NCBI GenBank assembly: GCA_946480175.1
Contig: CAMLIK010000005.1
Coordinates: forward strand, 1 to 60,269
DNA from: an uncultured Gilliamella sp.
Lineage (GTDB): Bacteria > Pseudomonadota > Gammaproteobacteria > Enterobacterales > Orbaceae
DNA length: 60,269 nucleotides
Direction of reading: 5' to 3'
Shown: in pieces, positions 57,574 through 60,269 of the stretch
Layout of the letters: every line of letters begins with the position of its first letter
Position numbering within the stretch: position 1 is the stretch's first letter
Position numbers and translations under genes: made by a program
The notes under the pieces: generated by a model
Told to the model about the DNA's origin: nothing
Seen by the model: only the letters and a program-made list of their open reading frames with translations
Databases searched by the model: none

Positions 57574-58370
57574 ACAATTAAAATAATTTCATTAACTTTA
57601 AAAATTAAAACTTTTTTCAGTTTTGGAATTATGAATTTGTGAGATATCTATGATTCGTTCAATTTTTTACATATTGAACGCTTTTGGTTTATAAAAAACT
57701 ATTTAAGCGGATTATTGGCTTTTTATATCGCGCCTCAAATCAACACTTTTTTGTTTTTATTCATGCTAATTGTAAATTGTATTCAAAACTGAGTTAAGTT
57801 TATTCAACTTTTTGTGAAAATAATTGAGGAGTCTATACCATCAAAATAAATTTTGATAAAAAAATTAATGAGTTATAAAACAGGTTGTCAAAAATGAGTA
57901 AAAGTCATATAGCTATACTCTTTTCAAGCCGCTGATTAAACGATTGATGAGCTAATGGGATAACAAATGCGGTAAAAGAAGCGTAAAAAAACAACACAAT
58001 TAATAACAGCGAAGATTTACAATATTACACTACTGGTAACTCTTATTAATTTGAATAGTATTCATTATGGTAAATGCATATTTTCAATTTGAATCAGCCA
58101 TTTTATTGTCAAATTTTATAATCGAAAACTTAAGTTCAATAACCGATGGTAGGCTAATATAATGCAGAAAAAGTGAATATTGGATGGCTCATCATCAACA
58201 AAACCTTTTCTAGTTTTAAGCTCATTAAACAATACCTATTCTAGGAATTACGATTTGATTGTTAAGATAAAACATGGCTGTTAACTGTATTAATTGTGGA
58301 TTAACACCTTAAATCAAACGAGTAATACGGCATTTTTTCAAGTTCTTTTCAGATTAAATCTAAATAAATA
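57574..58370. other. 797-bp gene-free gap with decayed fragments
   Basis: No intact gene. Contains the inverted copy of the 31-bp repeat core (57809-57839). Short protein-like strings occur in several frames, for example MAVNCINCGLTP from 58274 on the plus strand, whose C-x2-C resembles the start of IS1 InsA proteins, and a stop-free 50-codon plus-strand run ending at 57792. None is long or complete enough to call. The area looks like eroded mobile or accessory DNA between ycbX and zapC, which are close together in E. coli. Confidence 0.45.
57809..57839 (-). repeat. Inverted distant copy of the 10.4-10.8 kb repeat core
   Basis: On the minus strand GGTATAGACTCCTCAATTAT followed by TTTCACAAAAA matches the 31-bp core at 10443 and 10620 with two differences (both T to C). 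The frame reading YRLLNYF is also kept, continuing as HKKLNKLNSV to a stop. Confidence 0.7.
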
Positions 58371-58952
58371 TTAAGAAATAGCCTTTAATTCTGTATGTTT
58401 ATCATCTAAAGTCATCTTTTTTTCTGTTTTTATAAATTGTTTAGCTAACGCTAATCTATCATTCATCACTTTAATCGCTTCTGAAAAATAGAAGGTTTTG
58501 TTCATAGCAACGAATGTTGGTTGGGCAACAATGCAAAGCGAGGCGTTTTCACCAGCTTCTACTACCAATAAATAAACTCTTTGTCCTGTTTCTTGTAAGT
58601 TCACTTCCACAATATCAGCAACTTTTGGATTATAAAGCATAGGTTGCTGAGTAAAATACCAGCTCTTAGGCATTTGTGGTTTTAAAAAATTTGAAGCTAC
58701 AATTGCATTAATTGATAATTCAATTTTTTGCCAGTCACTCAAAGCTAAAGATTGACAACTTTCAAAAAATAGATAATAAGCCGTTGCGTCATCCACAGAG
58801 AACGAAAACTCATTAAATACATCTGGTATTAATATTTTGCTTGCATAATTACAACGAAATAACATTTCTGGTGAAATTTCAAGCATTAAGCTATCATATT
58901 CATCATCAAAATACCAACGCCAGCTATCAGCTGGTCGAAAAGCCATTTTCAT
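58371..58952 (-). CDS. zapC: Cell division protein ZapC
   Basis: Stabilises FtsZ filaments at the Z-ring in enterobacteria. The ATG at 58952 is used, with AAGGA 10 nt upstream and an N-terminus matching the family (FRPADSWRWYFDDEYDSLML); a longer frame to 59015 has no ribosome site. 193 residues against 180 in E. coli. Conserved stretches: LLVVEAGENASLCIVAQP and KVMNDRL; KPQMPKSWYF in the middle. It converges with ycbX. Confidence 0.93.
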   Translation of the reverse strand: MKMAFRPADSWRWYFDDEYDSLMLEISPEMLFRCNYASKILIPDVFNEFSFSVDDATAYYLFFESCQSLALSDWQKIELSINAIVASNFLKPQMPKSWYFTQQPMLYNPKVADIVEVNLQETGQRVYLLVVEAGENASLCIVAQPTFVAMNKTFYFSEAIKVMNDRLALAKQFIKTEKKMTLDDKHTELKAIS

Positions 58953-59201
58953 TGATATTTTATCCTTACAAATTGTAATTAAAATTAAATAAAATATATC
59001 ATAAATAATATACAAAATAAATAAAGGTTAATATAACTATATTTTAATTATTTAATTTTTAAAGATTTTACGGGAATTTATGCCGATTTCGATTATTCTA
59101 AAATAGACAATTTTTTAATCGCAAATCCTTTTAGATACTATTCAAATTTCGATGTAATATTTAATAATCATGAAGCTTGTTGGTAAGGTATTTTTAGGCA
59201 T

Positions 59202-59228
59202 AAAAAAGGTGCCTATTAGCACCTTTTT
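59202..59228 (-). terminator. Terminator of ilvC
   Basis: AAAAAGGTGC-CTATTA-GCACCTTTTT is a perfect 10-bp stem with T-tracts on both strands, 16 bp past the ilvC stop. The zapC gene reads away from it, so it mainly serves ilvC. Confidence 0.85.
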
Positions 59229-59244
59229 CACAACCTATGATCAA

Positions 59245-60269
59245 TTAACTTGCAACATTGATTCTTTTCATATCAGTCATATAACTCCGAAGTTTGCGTC
59301 CAACGATCTCAATTGGATGATGACGAATAGCTTCATTAACATCACGTAATTGCGCATTATCAACACTTCCTTCAGGGATTGCTTTGCCTAAATCACCTGC
59401 TTGTAACATTGGCATAAATTTCTCTTTTAATAATGGTACAGCAGCATTAGCAAATAAATAGTTACCATATTCAGCAGTATCAGAAATAACCACGTTCATT
59501 TCATACAAACGTTTACGAGCAATGGTATTTGCAATAAGTGGTAACTCATGTAATGATTCATAATAAGCTGATTCAGGTAAAATGCCAGATTCAAGCATAG
59601 TTTCAAAGGCAAGTTCAACACCAGCTTTAACCATTGCTACCATAACAACACCTTGATCAAAATAAGCTTGTTCGTCGATTTTACCTTGATATTCAGCCGC
59701 TTTTTCGAATGCTGTCTCGCCTGTCTCTTTACGCCATTTTAATAAATTAACATCGTCGTTAGCCCAATCTTTCATCATAGTTGATGAAAATTCGCCAGAA
59801 ATGATATCATCCATATGTTTACGATAAAGATCGGTCATGATCACTTTCAATTCCTTCGCTAATGCGTTAGCGCGTAATTTAGCTGGATTTGATAAACGAT
59901 CCATCATTAGAGTAATACCACCTTGTTTTAATGCTTCAGTGATCGTTTCCCAACCGAATTGTAATAGTTTACATGCATATGCAGGATCAACGCCATCAGC
60001 AACAAGTTTATCAAAGCAAAGTAATGATCCGGTTTGTAACATACCACATAGTATTGTTTGTTCACCCATAAGATCAGATTTAACTTCAGCAACAAAAGAA
60101 GATTGTAAAACACCAGCTCGATGACCACCTGTTGCAGCTGCCCATGCTTTAGCGATAGCTAAACCTTCACCTTTAGGATCATTTTCAGGATGGACGGCAA
60201 TCAAAGTTGGTACACCAAATCCACGTTTATATTCTTCACGAACTTCTGTTCCTGGGCATTTTGGCGCAA
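59245..60269 (-). CDS. ilvC: Ketol-acid reductoisomerase (partial, 5' end outside window)
   Basis: Isomerises and reduces acetolactate or acetohydroxybutyrate with NADPH in valine and isoleucine synthesis. The frame stays open to the window edge ([20 protein letters not shown] before the internal Met), so the start lies beyond 60269 and an N-terminal NADPH-binding part is missing. The C-terminal two knotted domains fit the long (class II, E. coli-like) enzyme: [40 protein letters not shown], and [20 protein letters not shown]. The terminator follows. E. coli IlvC is 491 residues; about 341 are seen here. Confidence 0.97.
   Translation of the reverse strand, partial: APKCPGTEVREEYKRGFGVPTLIAVHPENDPKGEGLAIAKAWAAATGGHRAGVLQSSFVAEVKSDLMGEQTILCGMLQTGSLLCFDKLVADGVDPAYACKLLQFGWETITEALKQGGITLMMDRLSNPAKLRANALAKELKVIMTDLYRKHMDDIISGEFSSTMMKDWANDDVNLLKWRKETGETAFEKAAEYQGKIDEQAYFDQGVVMVAMVKAGVELAFETMLESGILPESAYYESLHELPLIANTIARKRLYEMNVVISDTAEYGNYLFANAAVPLLKEKFMPMLQAGDLGKAIPEGSVDNAQLRDVNEAIRHHPIEIVGRKLRSYMTDMKRINVAS

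Noticed and set aside
57643..57792. 50-codon open plus-strand run that would encode a hydrophobic peptide
   Set aside because: No start codon or ribosome site at its beginning; a run of this length is expected occasionally among six frames of AT-rich DNA.

Overview
The window looks like chromosome from an AT-rich gammaproteobacterium, most probably an Orbaceae gut symbiont of the Gilliamella type. This is inferred from low GC, enterobacterial-like gene neighbourhoods (prfA-prmC, murB..birA, greB/tex, lonH-fabA, ycbX/zapC, aceEF-lpdA beside lipBA), heavy use of PTS sugar uptake and a decayed type I-E CRISPR. No 16S or marker tree was available, so the genus is an inference. I saw no rRNA or tRNA genes, no intact insertion sequence and no prophage.

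Layout. 0.3-3.1 kb: prfA-prmC-kdsA (minus). 3.5-6.0 kb: a CRP-linked outer-membrane porin and manA. 6.1-10.0 kb: a beta-glucoside PTS operon (IIC, GH1 phospho-glucosidase, IIB) ending in an ExuR/UxuR-type regulator, with a consensus CRP site and two UxuR-like operators upstream. 10.4-10.8 kb: three ~177-bp tandem repeats whose core recurs inverted at 57.8 kb. 11-18.6 kb: pyruvate dehydrogenase complex (aceE, aceF, lpdA) divergent from lipoate synthesis (lipB, lipA). 18.7-23.6 kb: yejM/pbgA, lonH, fabA and a secreted nuclease. 23.6-26.5 kb: an accessory patch of small secreted proteins, gene remnants, short repeats and a two-repeat CRISPR relic. 26.6-32.1 kb: zntA, then murB - MFS (ycaD) - birA. 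32.5-45.6 kb: a large nucleotide and nucleoside scavenging locus (deoB, deoD, nupG, add, cpdB, cdd, pdp, ushA) ending in the glycyl-radical pair yjjI-yjjW. 45.8-50.5 kb: an unrecognised secreted protein, tex and greB. 50.5-56.4 kb: a mannitol-family PTS with a dehydrogenase, split transketolase and HutC-type regulator. 56.5-60.3 kb: ycbX, zapC and a truncated ilvC.

How they work together. The scavenging locus reads as one pathway. Periplasmic CpdB and UshA strip phosphates from nucleotides and NupG imports nucleosides. Add and Cdd deaminate them, DeoD and Pdp release (deoxy)ribose-1-phosphate, and DeoB isomerises it to the 5-phosphate. YjjI/YjjW sit at the end, as they sit beside deo genes in E. 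coli, which points to an anaerobic role in the same pathway. The two PTS loci each have their own regulator and a CRP-like site, and a third CRP-like site precedes the porin, suggesting shared catabolite control.

The strongest leads for undescribed biology are the YjjI/YjjW-nucleoside linkage, the reuse of an ExuR/UxuR-type regulator for a beta-glucoside PTS that lacks a local IIA, the split-transketolase polyol PTS, and the tandem/dispersed repeat family.
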